From contig CAJOEX010000017.1 of assembly GCA_905233415.1 (NCBI GenBank), forward strand, positions 1-40,200: DNA of 40,200 bases, read 5' to 3'. Positions 6,507-15,529 of the stretch are shown here, piece by piece (positions within the stretch are counted from its first letter, which is position 1; every line of letters begins with the position of its first letter). The stretch comes from Paludibacteraceae bacterium. Lineage in GTDB: Bacteria > Bacteroidota > Bacteroidia > Bacteroidales > Paludibacteraceae. The position numbers and the translations under genes are program-made. Under the pieces are notes generated by a model. It had not been told where the DNA came from. It made no database searches and saw nothing but the letters and a program-made list of their open reading frames with translations.

Positions 6507-7208
6507 TTAGTCAAGTCCTTTTATGTGGCTTTTAGCCGCCACGAATTCTTTGAGGTAGAAGGGCTCATAATACGCCACTTCGCCGGTTGTTTTGCACGCT
6601 TGTCCTGCTTTCATTTTTGCTTCCGCCGACTCGCCCATACATGCCGCATTGGGCACAATATCCGGCACAAAATGCCAGTTTTCGGACTCCAGTATCTCAC
6701 GGCATTTGGCAGCTCCGTCGCCGAAGAAACAGACCGCTTCGCTGTTGGGAGTCAGACTTTCACGGCTCTCTACAACAACGGCTCGGATGGGTGTGAGCGG
6801 ACGTACTTGTGCGTCATAAAGAGCCGTATAAACCTCCATCCGCCGGGCATCGATCATCGGTTGCAGGCAACTGTTTTCAGGCAGTTTGAGTGTCGCTGCA
6901 AGCGATGAACATAGCACTTCTGTTGTCGGAATCGGAATCAAAGGAATATCCAACCCGTAGCATAGTCCTTTGGCGGTGCTTGTTCCAATGCGCAAGCCGG
7001 TGTAACTGCCGGGGCCTTCTGACAGGGCTACCGCATCAAGCTTCAAGCCCTTCTGCCGTGTTTCGCGGAGCAGTTTATCAATGAACAAGGGCAATTGTCT
7101 GGCGTGATTTCCGCTTTCGCGGTCCATACATTCTGCGACGACCTGTCCGTCCGCAACAACCGCTGCAGAGCAGACCCTGGTACTTGTTTCAATTGCCAAT
7201 ATTACCAT
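6507..7208 (-). CDS. tsaB: tRNA threonylcarbamoyladenosine biosynthesis protein TsaB
   Basis: The 233-residue protein beginning MVILAIETSTRVCSAAVV has the ASKHA-fold signature of TsaB. The conserved SEGPGSYTGLRIGTSTAKGL block lies near residue 65-85. TsaB partners TsaD and TsaE in making t6A37 on ANN-decoding tRNAs in the cytoplasm. I chose the ATG at 7206-7208 rather than one 30 nt upstream because the -7 promoter element (7228-7235) overlaps the longer reading. It is followed within 3 nt by porW. Confidence 0.92.
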   Translation of the reverse strand: MVILAIETSTRVCSAAVVADGQVVAECMDRESGNHARQLPLFIDKLLRETRQKGLKLDAVALSEGPGSYTGLRIGTSTAKGLCYGLDIPLIPIPTTEVLCSSLAATLKLPENSCLQPMIDARRMEVYTALYDAQVRPLTPIRAVVVESRESLTPNSEAVCFFGDGAAKCREILESENWHFVPDIVPNAACMGESAEAKMKAGQACKTTGEVAYYEPFYLKEFVAAKSHIKGLD

Positions 7209-7227
7209 TTTCGCACAAAAAACCGCG

Positions 7228-7259
7228 CAAAGGTACAAAATTATTTTGGATTGTACAAA
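7228..7259 (-). promoter_or_regulatory. Promoter of tsaB-porW
   Basis: Reading the minus strand, TTTG (7256-7259), a 20-nt spacer and TACCTTTG (7228-7235) match the consensus about 20 nt before the tsaB ATG. Confidence 0.75.
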
Positions 7260-7333
7260 TCAAAATGCAAGTTTGTCTCTTTTTTCTAACATTCTGTCAC
7301 GAGACGTAACTCTTGTTTCACCGGACGCTTCCC

Positions 7334-7366
7334 GAAGGGTCACAGAAGGGTCACAGAAGGGTCACC
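7334..7366 (-). repeat. Three 11-bp tandem repeats over the amylase stop codon
   Basis: Plus strand GAAGGGTCACA occurs at 7334-7344, 7345-7355 and, with a final C, at 7356-7366. The array begins at the TGA stop of the amylase gene (7362-7364), and each unit on the minus strand carries a TGA. It is probably a slippage product. Confidence 0.8.
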
Positions 7367-10028
7367 GGAGCATTACCTTTTTGCTGCCGACGAGGTAGAG
7401 GCCGGAAGGCAGATTGTCAATGCGGATGATTTCGTCCGAAAGCATCACCGTACGAAGCAACTGCCCCGTTGCCGACCAGACATTCAACGTCTGCCCCAAC
7501 ATCTGCTGCGGAACAACCAACATAATAGCACCTTGGCAAGCAAATGCACGCAACCCGTCAGAAGCCGCAGCATCCGTCACAGACATTATTTCCTCGCAAA
7601 TCTCAGTAACAAGCGAAGTAGGTTGAATGGCGTTCTTGTCGTTTCCGGCATAGAGGTAATGGTTTTGGAACTTGAGGTCCTTGGTCTGATTGCCGCTATC
7701 GTCGTTCCAGATAATCTGCCATGAGTCATCTATGGCTTTGGCCTCTTCAGGAACCGTAAACTTATAGTTGCCATTGCCCAAAGCCGTTGCCTTCATACCG
7801 GGCCATTTGCCACAAACTTCTACAACTTTGCCGGTGGATGTGTGCCATATATAACAGTGGATGGCGTTGCCGAAATCGGAAGATTTGGCAAAGAAAACGG
7901 CGCGTTCGTCTTTATCGGTCAGGCAGGGTTCCATCACTTCACCTTCACCGCCGCCCGGATGTTCGGGTTCGTCGGTCAGTTCCATTTGCGTGCCGTCCCA
8001 CGTCGGTTCGGGAATGTTCTTGGGGGTAGAAGTATAGATATACTTGCCATCCTCGCCTATCTTGCCGGGAGCAGACGTCTTGGTTGTTGAAAGCACATAG
8101 ACACGAAGATTACCCTTGCCGGAGCAGGAAACGGTAAGTTTGCCATTGGTAACGGTTTTGACATCGCCTGTGACGCAATCGGTGTATGAACCGTTGAGAA
8201 TGCCGGTAAAAGTTGCTCCGCCGGAAATGCAGACAAGCGCATAACTGTCCGTTTCGGCATCGGTATAACGGCGTTTGAAGGCAAAAGAACCAGAGCAACC
8301 GTCAACGGAATACTGTCCTTTTCGGAGTGCGGGAACAGCCATGCGAATCCGGCTCAGACGGCGAATATGCTGTGCCAAAGGATGCGAGAGAGTGGCAGCA
8401 AGGTTGCCTGTTGCGGAGTTGTATTCGGCAAAGTCTGTAGTTTCGACAGTTCCTTTGATGTATCCGCCAAAATACGCACGTCCGGAATTCTGCAAGGCGA
8501 TATTCGTGCCTTCGTCAATGCGTTTGCCTTTCTGAAACTCGACTTCGGAACCATAGAAAACACAAGGAATACCGCGATGGGTATACATCAGCGAAAGGTT
8601 TTCCGCCCATGTGTCCTGCGGTTTGGAGAAGCGGTTGAACTGGACTTCGTCAGGCGCATAGTCGTGGGAATCGACATAAACGACATTCCAAGTGGCATCG
8701 TTGTAGTACTTGTCATTGGATGGTTTTGCGATATTCCATGCACTGGAAGCGCTGGCAAAGTTCCAATGTTCGGTGAAGTCAATGACATGGAGCCCGGAAG
8801 CATTGGAATAATCGGGCGTGTGGTAGTCGTTGCCGTTGAGAAGCGCATTATTGGAAGTCGGCTGTGTAGAAAGTCCGCCTTTGTCGTCCTGCGCCTGCTG
8901 CCAGCATGATTTCCAGTTGGTGTGCGAAGTGCAAGCAGAAGCTTCGTATTCCACAAGATTGTCCCATGAAGCCGCATCATCGTCCCAAGCATAGTCTCTT
9001 GATTCCGCCCATGTATAATAGAACGGAGACAGGTTTGACCAGCCACGATAGAGGATGTCACTATATCGCGCACATATTTCCGCAAACATATAGAACGGCG
9101 TTCCGCCACGTTTGTCCTTTGCCGCTTCGCCTGCTTCTATAAAGGCAGGAATAAAAGCCTTATTAAAAGTGAGACGGGGGATATGCCCACCGGTGTCAAT
9201 ACGAAAGCCGTCCACCCCCATGTTGATAAAGGATGTATAGCACTTGATAAGATAGTTATAAACGGCGGGATTCTCGGTGTTCAAGTCCACACAATCACCG
9301 GCAATCTGCGCAAACCAACGGTTGGGTTCGTCCCAGTTGAAGTCGCCGTAGTGATGCCAGTAGTTGTGGGAATCATAGTTTTTCTTCGTACCGTTCTCAT
9401 CGGATGAATTCTTCATCTTTGAGAGGCGTGCAGAGTACTGCCTGCCGCCGTCCAAAGAAAGATAATTGTCGGGCAGTTTGCCTCCGTCCTTCTGCGTAAA
9501 GGGAATCATCGATTCGTCCACAGAAGACTGGTCTGCCGACCAATCGCGATTGAAGAGCTTGCAGAGATTGGCTTCGCCAAAATTGCCGGTGTGATTGAGG
9601 ACGATGTCCAAAATAATCTTCATACCCCGTTTGTGGGCTTCGTCAATCACAGTCTGAAAACTCACGCCTTCGGACTCATGGCGATGGTCCACTTTGGAAA
9701 AATCAACCGCATGATAGCCGTGGTAATCGTACCCGGAAGCGTTTTCAACAATCGGCGTAATCCAAATGGCAGTAAAACCAAGTGCTTTGATATAGTCCAG
9801 TTTCTCAATCAGGCCTTTGAAATCGCCCCGCCAAGCAGGATCTCCGGCATTCTTGGACTGGTTGTCCCAACATTGGGTGTTGTTTGACGGGTCACCATCG
9901 TAGAAGCGCGTCGGCAGCAGAAAATAGATTTGCTCGTCACGGAAATCCGTCCGGGAGGGATAGAATGTAGCAGCCGGCAAGCCTGCCGTCATAAAGAGAC
10001 AGAAAGCCAACCAAAGCAGTTTTTTCAT
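7362..10028 (-). CDS. Secreted GH13 alpha-amylase with starch-binding module and T9SS tail
   Basis: This is an 888-residue protein with a signal peptide (MKKLLWLAFCLFMTAGLPAA). The GH13 domain spans ~25-570. Region I is DIVLNHTG (141-148), the nucleophile Asp278 is in GFRIDTGGH, the acid/base Glu317 is in FAEICAR, and the transition-state Asp456 is in VDSHD, so the catalytic triad is intact. An all-beta domain follows to ~650. Residues ~708-790 (AVFFAKSSDFGNAIHCYIW, then KWPGM) resemble a CBM26-type starch-binding module. The last ~70 residues end LPSGLYLVGSKKVMLR, a type IX type-A sorting domain. The enzyme should cleave alpha-1,4-glucans outside the cell or at its surface. It starts 12 nt after rfbC and is likely in the same transcript. 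Confidence 0.92.
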   Translation of the reverse strand: MKKLLWLAFCLFMTAGLPAATFYPSRTDFRDEQIYFLLPTRFYDGDPSNNTQCWDNQSKNAGDPAWRGDFKGLIEKLDYIKALGFTAIWITPIVENASGYDYHGYHAVDFSKVDHRHESEGVSFQTVIDEAHKRGMKIILDIVLNHTGNFGEANLCKLFNRDWSADQSSVDESMIPFTQKDGGKLPDNYLSLDGGRQYSARLSKMKNSSDENGTKKNYDSHNYWHHYGDFNWDEPNRWFAQIAGDCVDLNTENPAVYNYLIKCYTSFINMGVDGFRIDTGGHIPRLTFNKAFIPAFIEAGEAAKDKRGGTPFYMFAEICARYSDILYRGWSNLSPFYYTWAESRDYAWDDDAASWDNLVEYEASACTSHTNWKSCWQQAQDDKGGLSTQPTSNNALLNGNDYHTPDYSNASGLHVIDFTEHWNFASASSAWNIAKPSNDKYYNDATWNVVYVDSHDYAPDEVQFNRFSKPQDTWAENLSLMYTHRGIPCVFYGSEVEFQKGKRIDEGTNIALQNSGRAYFGGYIKGTVETTDFAEYNSATGNLAATLSHPLAQHIRRLSRIRMAVPALRKGQYSVDGCSGSFAFKRRYTDAETDSYALVCISGGATFTGILNGSYTDCVTGDVKTVTNGKLTVSCSGKGNLRVYVLSTTKTSAPGKIGEDGKYIYTSTPKNIPEPTWDGTQMELTDEPEHPGGGEGEVMEPCLTDKDERAVFFAKSSDFGNAIHCYIWHTSTGKVVEVCGKWPGMKATALGNGNYKFTVPEEAKAIDDSWQIIWNDDSGNQTKDLKFQNHYLYAGNDKNAIQPTSLVTEICEEIMSVTDAAASDGLRAFACQGAIMLVVPQQMLGQTLNVWSATGQLLRTVMLSDEIIRIDNLPSGLYLVGSKKVMLR

Positions 10029-10040
10029 GGTATCAGGGTA

Positions 10041-10589
10041 TTAAAAAGGGTTATCAAAATCTGCAAGCAGCGGATGCCGACAGTCCTTGTCGGAAAGAAT
10101 CATCTTATCGACAGGCACTTGCCAGTCGATATTCAAAGCAGGGTCAGTAAGCAGGATGCCTCCGTCCGCTTCGGGGTGATACAGGTTGTCGCACTTGTAA
10201 GTGAAAATAGCCGTTTCCGAAAGCACCGAAAATCCATGTGCAAAACCACGCGGAATATAGAACTGGCGGTGATTGTCTTCGTTCAATTCCACAGAGAACC
10301 ACTTTCCGAAGGTCGGGCTGTCCTTACGAAGGTCAACCGCCACATCCAATACCCTACCCCTTGTGCAGCAGACGAGTTTCGCCTGACTATACGGCGGACG
10401 CTGAAAATGCAAGCCACGCACCACGCCATAGCAGGAACAGGACTGGTTATCCTGAACAAACCGGGCAGTTATTCCGGCTTCGTGATAACGCTGTTCATTG
10501 TAGGTTTCCTCAAAATAACCACGGGCATCATTGAATACCTGAGGTTCGATTATTAGTAATCCTTCGATGGGAGTAGAAAGTATGTTCAT
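10041..10589 (-). CDS. rfbC: dTDP-4-dehydrorhamnose 3,5-epimerase
   Basis: This 182-residue protein spans the whole RmlC cupin family (usually ~180-190). Typical blocks are FNDARGYFEETYN, VVRGLHFQ (with the catalytic His), RGRVLDVAVDLRKDSPTFGK and IPRGFAHGFSVLSE. It converts dTDP-4-keto-6-deoxyglucose to dTDP-4-keto-rhamnose in dTDP-L-rhamnose synthesis for surface polysaccharide. rfbA, rfbB and rfbD are not in the window. It lies between the DUF5686 gene and the amylase, with 35- and 12-nt gaps. Confidence 0.93.
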   Translation of the reverse strand: MNILSTPIEGLLIIEPQVFNDARGYFEETYNEQRYHEAGITARFVQDNQSCSCYGVVRGLHFQRPPYSQAKLVCCTRGRVLDVAVDLRKDSPTFGKWFSVELNEDNHRQFYIPRGFAHGFSVLSETAIFTYKCDNLYHPEADGGILLTDPALNIDWQVPVDKMILSDKDCRHPLLADFDNPF

Positions 10590-10626
10590 AATTCGAGGAT
10601 TTGAAGATTTGAAAATTTGAAGATTT
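10590..10626 (-). repeat. A/T-rich TCAAAT repeat between the DUF5686 gene and rfbC
   Basis: The minus strand carries three CTTCAAAT/TTTCAAAT-type units in a row followed by a CTCGAAT variant. The same words recur in similar order at 30001-30039 between nusG and secE, so this is a dispersed repeat. Confidence 0.6.
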
Positions 10627-13483
10627 ACATTGCAACGCGGACAGTGATTCGGATACCATTACGCTGCCACGGACCGAGTTTTGCACCCGTTTCAGGAGCA
10701 TACAAATGCGTCAGACGACGGACATACTCAATACGGAAGAGTTTGAAGATGTTTTCAATACCCGCCGTAAGCTCCATATACGGCATATAACTATACTTGA
10801 TGTCTCCATCAGAGTTGTGCATGGCAAAATCCGTGCGGGCATAAACATTCTGTCCGTTCTCAATATGCGAAACCGGGAAGTCATACAAACCGTCTGTTTT
10901 ATAGGGATTATTGCGGTCGCCCAAATAACCTGCCAAGGCATGGAAGGACACAATCTCACGCAGTTTGAGATGCTTGATACCCGGAATACGGTTGAAAATC
11001 CAACCTTTGAGGTAATAGGTGACATGCAAAGACACATAGCGGTCCATCAGGAATTCCATCGGCTGCATGAGCGAGAATGCCTTCGGATCCATAAGGATAG
11101 ACTGGTTGCTGACGGGCACGAAGAGTTTGGTATAAGGTGCTTTAGCCGTTGCCAAATAGCCGACGTCACCAATGACATCAAGGTGACCGAAGGCAGACAA
11201 CCAGAAACGCTTCTCGGCAGAGAACTGAATACGGTTGTAAAAGAAACGGTCCTCCAAGATATAACCCATTTCATTGGTGAAACGGAAGACAGGTGCATCT
11301 TTCCAGAGGTTGAACGGCGACTCTATACCCTGACGGTCGTTGTAGATATATCCACCGGGAGAATAGCGCAGCGAGAACGTCCACATAGCATCGTGATAGA
11401 ACGGCGTTTCGGAATAAGTGCCATCCGGCGAACGCTTCATGTAACGCAGCAACAAGGCACTCTTGCCTTTTCTTTCTTCGCCATACCGCGGAGCTTTCGC
11501 CCAATCAGGATAGCCCATACCGGAAGAGCCGTTCGGCAGATTGTGCATAAAGTCAAACCACGTAATGATAGAGAACTGATTGGCGTACTCTTTCTCGTAC
11601 TTGAGGCGCAGTTTGGCAACATATTGCATCGGCTTGGGGTCGAAATTGAACTTAATCGACATGAAAATATGGTCGCGGTCCAAGACACGATAGGTTTGAC
11701 CAAGTTCCTCCAAATCGTAAGTAAAGGAGAATATCAAGTTATGACGGAGACTCTCGTAAGGATGATAAGGCTTGTCGTGGAAAGAGTGGATGATATTGAA
11801 TCCGCCCTTCGGGGTTTTGTCATCGATACCATACGCCACATAACCGCTGAAGAACCATCGCGGATGAGCGTTTGCCGTCGTCATACCTCCGATACGGAAA
11901 CGACAACCTTCCTGTTCGTTGTAGGAGAAGGTATTGAATATCGGTCCGAAGTCCCATTTGGAAGCGTTGCGGACACGGGTTGTAGGAATAAACTCCTGAA
12001 TAAGATCCTCAATGGTATTGACAATAAAACGGAACTTCGGGACACGCATCAATCCCGTTTCCAGCGAGTCAACAAGCGTCTCCTTGCCTGTCAGTTTAAT
12101 CGGCCGCAGCGTGTCCCAGTCGGCAACCGGACGTTTGTCTGCACCGGGCAAAGTAATGGTGTTGCCGGACATATAGAACAGGCTGTCGGGTACCGTCACA
12201 CCAAAGCGATAGTTCTCAAAATGGCGTGTTTGACGAGCATAGATATTGTGTTTCGAGCGTTTCCGGATAGCGAAACGTACATGTGTATTGACATCTTCAG
12301 GCGCCCAAAGTCCATCAGGCAGTTGGTAGAAGGTCTGCGCAATGGAAAGATGGCTGACCCAGTTCATATTGATGGACGGCGGAATATTGATAGTGTAGCG
12401 TTTGAGGGCATATGACGAATCATTGACAATGTAAAGGTGACCGGTAAAACCAAAACTCTGGCTGTTGACAGGCACAAAAGCGAGGTCTATACACTGGGTG
12501 TCCTCAATAACGACAGTATCCATTATATAATAATGGTAGAATGACACAGCAAGCGACGAAGACAACGGACTGACAAAACGATTCAGTAACAAATTAACAT
12601 CGTTCTGGAGAATGTTCACAGGTTGGAACATCGCTTGAATATTCGTAGACATACCACCGTTGTCAAAAAGTTCATCCAAACCTTCCCAACGTTTGGCTGT
12701 GATAATTTTACGCTCCTTACGCGGGAAACCGGAGACATACTCCTCCGCCAAGGTCTCACGAAGCGACATCGTAAGAATGGTTGTCTGCTCCATTTTGGCA
12801 GTTTCTTCGTTGCGCAAGATAACGACACTATCCACATTTACCTGAATAGAATCCTCACCGATTTGAATGCTATCAACCTGTACTTTACCGCTGTCCACAA
12901 CGAGTACGCCACGCTCCAGCATCATTGTATCCACATAGGATTCAATGAACTTGAAGTCTTTCCAGAAGCGGTTTTTATCCAAATCATAGTCAAAAGGCTC
13001 AAGTGCCATCGCCAATTTTTCATATGTCTCCACAACATAGGATTCTTGCGATTCAACGCGGTTCTTGTCCTTGTTCGCTATGACATTTTTAATAAGATCG
13101 ACAGCAGGATTACCTTTGCGACGGTAGCGTTCACGCGTCTTCTGCGGTTTGACAACCACATCCTCCAACGCATACGTTTCGGGCTCCATGACAACAAAGA
13201 GTTCATTGGAACGACCTGGCTTGACAGTCATTACCTTCGTTTTGTATCCGACCGAGCGGAAACTGACAGAAATCAGCCCGCGAGTATTGGAAAGTTCGAA
13301 GTTACCGTCAATGTCAGAGGTTGTACCGATAGTCGAGCCATCAAACATGATTTGCACAAAAGGAAGAGGTTCACCAGTGTTATGATCCATTGTCACGCCG
13401 GAAACACGCGTTACTGACTGCGACCAAGCGGACGCAGCCAGCAAGAAGAAGAATACAATATATAAGCTCCTAAGGGGTTTCAA
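10625..13483 (-). CDS. DUF5686 outer-membrane protein with CarboxypepD_reg-like domain
   Basis: This 952-residue protein has a signal peptide (KPLRSLYIVFFFLLAASAWS). A carboxypeptidase-D regulatory-like beta-sandwich follows (~25-110, with VSGVTMDHNTGEPLPFVQI). The long C-terminal region fits the DUF5686 family of predicted outer-membrane beta-barrels, with many alternating aromatic strands and a final RITVRVAM strand. Function is unknown. The start appears to be TTG (13481-13483), directly after the TAA of the M49 peptidase gene in the same frame; there is no ATG before the signal peptide. This arrangement suggests translational coupling. Confidence 0.85.
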   Translation of the reverse strand: MKPLRSLYIVFFFLLAASAWSQSVTRVSGVTMDHNTGEPLPFVQIMFDGSTIGTTSDIDGNFELSNTRGLISVSFRSVGYKTKVMTVKPGRSNELFVVMEPETYALEDVVVKPQKTRERYRRKGNPAVDLIKNVIANKDKNRVESQESYVVETYEKLAMALEPFDYDLDKNRFWKDFKFIESYVDTMMLERGVLVVDSGKVQVDSIQIGEDSIQVNVDSVVILRNEETAKMEQTTILTMSLRETLAEEYVSGFPRKERKIITAKRWEGLDELFDNGGMSTNIQAMFQPVNILQNDVNLLLNRFVSPLSSSLAVSFYHYYIMDTVVIEDTQCIDLAFVPVNSQSFGFTGHLYIVNDSSYALKRYTINIPPSINMNWVSHLSIAQTFYQLPDGLWAPEDVNTHVRFAIRKRSKHNIYARQTRHFENYRFGVTVPDSLFYMSGNTITLPGADKRPVADWDTLRPIKLTGKETLVDSLETGLMRVPKFRFIVNTIEDLIQEFIPTTRVRNASKWDFGPIFNTFSYNEQEGCRFRIGGMTTANAHPRWFFSGYVAYGIDDKTPKGGFNIIHSFHDKPYHPYESLRHNLIFSFTYDLEELGQTYRVLDRDHIFMSIKFNFDPKPMQYVAKLRLKYEKEYANQFSIITWFDFMHNLPNGSSGMGYPDWAKAPRYGEERKGKSALLLRYMKRSPDGTYSETPFYHDAMWTFSLRYSPGGYIYNDRQGIESPFNLWKDAPVFRFTNEMGYILEDRFFYNRIQFSAEKRFWLSAFGHLDVIGDVGYLATAKAPYTKLFVPVSNQSILMDPKAFSLMQPMEFLMDRYVSLHVTYYLKGWIFNRIPGIKHLKLREIVSFHALAGYLGDRNNPYKTDGLYDFPVSHIENGQNVYARTDFAMHNSDGDIKYSYMPYMELTAGIENIFKLFRIEYVRRLTHLYAPETGAKLGPWQRNGIRITVRVAM

Positions 13484-15478
13484 TTAGTTAATATCGGGAA
13501 GGTTGGAATAATCGCGGCTGTAACGGAGATGCTGTTCAATATAGCCTTCCGTGAAATCAATCTTTACGTCGGTGATGTTGCCGTCATGGTCACGAACCGG
13601 ACTATAAACAGGATTGATGAAACCTTTATACGGTGCCAAATTGAGTGCTGCATAACGCTCCAGCACCTCTTTGTGCAGGTCTGGATCTACCTTCACGGCA
13701 TATTTCTCCACCATAGCTTTGGCTGCTGGATAATCACCTTCAGACGTGATGCGCTGAATCTCTGCAAGCAATTTGCCGTAGAGACGGCGCAACCCCTGAT
13801 AGTCAAGGATTTGCAGATAATGTTTGCCGTCGCGCTCAACAATAGCCAATTCAGGTGCGGTAAGTGTCACATTGTCAAGCACCCAGTTGGCAATAAGCTG
13901 ACGGTTACGCATGTGTGCTTCCTCTATATCCTTGCCGGGTTCGATACGGACAAGCTGAGTCATGGCACCATTCATCTGCTGCTGGTAATAGGCAGCTTTG
14001 TAAGCATCCATATTCGGCAACAGCCCCAACTCAACAAGTTTCGGGTCTGCCAGATAATACAGTCCAAAGAGGTCCGCACGTGCTTCTTCGATAGTGGAGG
14101 CATGCTCTTTGAGGGCATCTTTGCCTACTCCCGGCATCAATTTACCGCTACCGTGACCAACGCATTCATGAAGGTCTGTGTGCAAGTCGTTGCACATAGC
14201 TCCGTACAGATTGCATATTTCGCGAATATTATCATCTATCATAAACTCCTCATTGAAACCGTTACCTTTAGCAGCCTCGTTGTAAGCATGCATGAGATTA
14301 TCAATAGTAACAGACTTCGAGCCATAATCCTTGCGAATCCAACTGGCATTCGGCAAGTTGATACCTATAGGTGTTGCAGGATAGCAATCTCCAGCCAAAA
14401 TGGCTGCAGTAATGACTTTGGCCGTTACCCCTTTTACTTCCTCTTTCTTAAATCTTGGGTCAGTAGGCGAGTTGTCCTCAAACCACTGGGCGTTGTCAGA
14501 AATGAGTTGTGTACGCTTGGTCGCTTCGAGATCCTTGAAATTGACGAGCGATTCCCATGTGCCGGTTATCCCAAGCGGGTCGGAATATGTCTCTGTGAAG
14601 CCATTGACATAATCCACACGGCTATTGAGGTCTTTTACCCAAGCAATACAATATTCATTAAAGGCTTTGAGGTCGCCGGTTTCATTGAATTCTATCATCT
14701 TGGCGATAGCCGCACGCTGTTCATCGTTTTCTGCCACTTCATAGGCTTTTCGAAGCCAGTAAACAACCTTCTCCAACGCTTCACCGTATAGACCGCCGAC
14801 CTTATAGACGCGCTCCACGATTTCGCCGTTTTCGTTCTTGACGAGTTGGCTATTCAGGCCAATCCACAATGGTTCGGCAGAATTGTCCTTGTGATCTTCG
14901 TACCATTTTTCGGCTTCAGCCTGGGTTATCCCTTCGCCGTAATAATTACCTGCAGAATTGGCTACAAGGTCCACGCCGTCCTGCTGGGTCGTGCGTTTTG
15001 GCATCACGGAAGGATCAAACATAACGGGCAGAATAGCCTCATCATATGTAACACCTGCTTTGCGGCATGCTTCAACAAACCAGTCCTGCGTAAACTCCGG
15101 CAGAAACTTGTCTTCGCTATAATGGTGATGAATGCCGTTAGAGAACCATACGCGCTTCAGATAGCGTTCAAATGCAGCAAACTCATCTGTAGATTTGCTG
15201 TAAGGATAGTTGCAATAAAGCGCCTCAAGTGCCCGACGGATACGGAGATTATAGCGACCATTCTGGTCAAAAAGAATGTCACGACCCTGCAAAGCAGCTT
15301 CACTAAGATAATAAACAAGAATCTTCTGTTGGAGTGTCAGTTCATCAAATGCTGGCACATCATAACGCAGGATTTCAAGGTCATAAAACTTATCCACGGA
15401 GTATTGGAACTTTTGTTGTTTTTGGCAGGCGCAGAACAAACTAACCGCTGCGCAGGCGATTACTAAATGTCTCTTCAT
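13484..15478 (-). CDS. Dipeptidyl-peptidase III-like metallopeptidase (M49), probable lipoprotein
   Basis: Read from the ATG at 15476-15478, this is a 664-residue protein. The six codons upstream are excluded because MKRHLVIACAAVSLFCAC forms a signal sequence with a probable lipidated Cys. The zinc-binding motif HECVGH (residues ~437-442) followed by GSGK, and the second motif EEARAD (~464-469), are those of M49 dipeptidyl-peptidase III (HExxGH, EExRAE/D). It should remove dipeptides from peptide N-termini in the periplasm or at the outer membrane. It is followed without any gap by the DUF5686 gene and preceded by the nucleoside phosphorylase gene (51-nt gap). Confidence 0.9.
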   Translation of the reverse strand: MKRHLVIACAAVSLFCACQKQQKFQYSVDKFYDLEILRYDVPAFDELTLQQKILVYYLSEAALQGRDILFDQNGRYNLRIRRALEALYCNYPYSKSTDEFAAFERYLKRVWFSNGIHHHYSEDKFLPEFTQDWFVEACRKAGVTYDEAILPVMFDPSVMPKRTTQQDGVDLVANSAGNYYGEGITQAEAEKWYEDHKDNSAEPLWIGLNSQLVKNENGEIVERVYKVGGLYGEALEKVVYWLRKAYEVAENDEQRAAIAKMIEFNETGDLKAFNEYCIAWVKDLNSRVDYVNGFTETYSDPLGITGTWESLVNFKDLEATKRTQLISDNAQWFEDNSPTDPRFKKEEVKGVTAKVITAAILAGDCYPATPIGINLPNASWIRKDYGSKSVTIDNLMHAYNEAAKGNGFNEEFMIDDNIREICNLYGAMCNDLHTDLHECVGHGSGKLMPGVGKDALKEHASTIEEARADLFGLYYLADPKLVELGLLPNMDAYKAAYYQQQMNGAMTQLVRIEPGKDIEEAHMRNRQLIANWVLDNVTLTAPELAIVERDGKHYLQILDYQGLRRLYGKLLAEIQRITSEGDYPAAKAMVEKYAVKVDPDLHKEVLERYAALNLAPYKGFINPVYSPVRDHDGNITDVKIDFTEGYIEQHLRYSRDYSNLPDIN

Positions 15479-15529
15479 ATTTATGTTGCGGGGCAAGGAA
15501 TTAGTCCATGCCCCATTTGTTTTTACTTT

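Noticed and set aside
10706..12415. Long plus-strand ORF of 569 codons
   Set aside because: It is fully antisense to the DUF5686 gene, whose translation shows clear domains; it is a codon-bias shadow.
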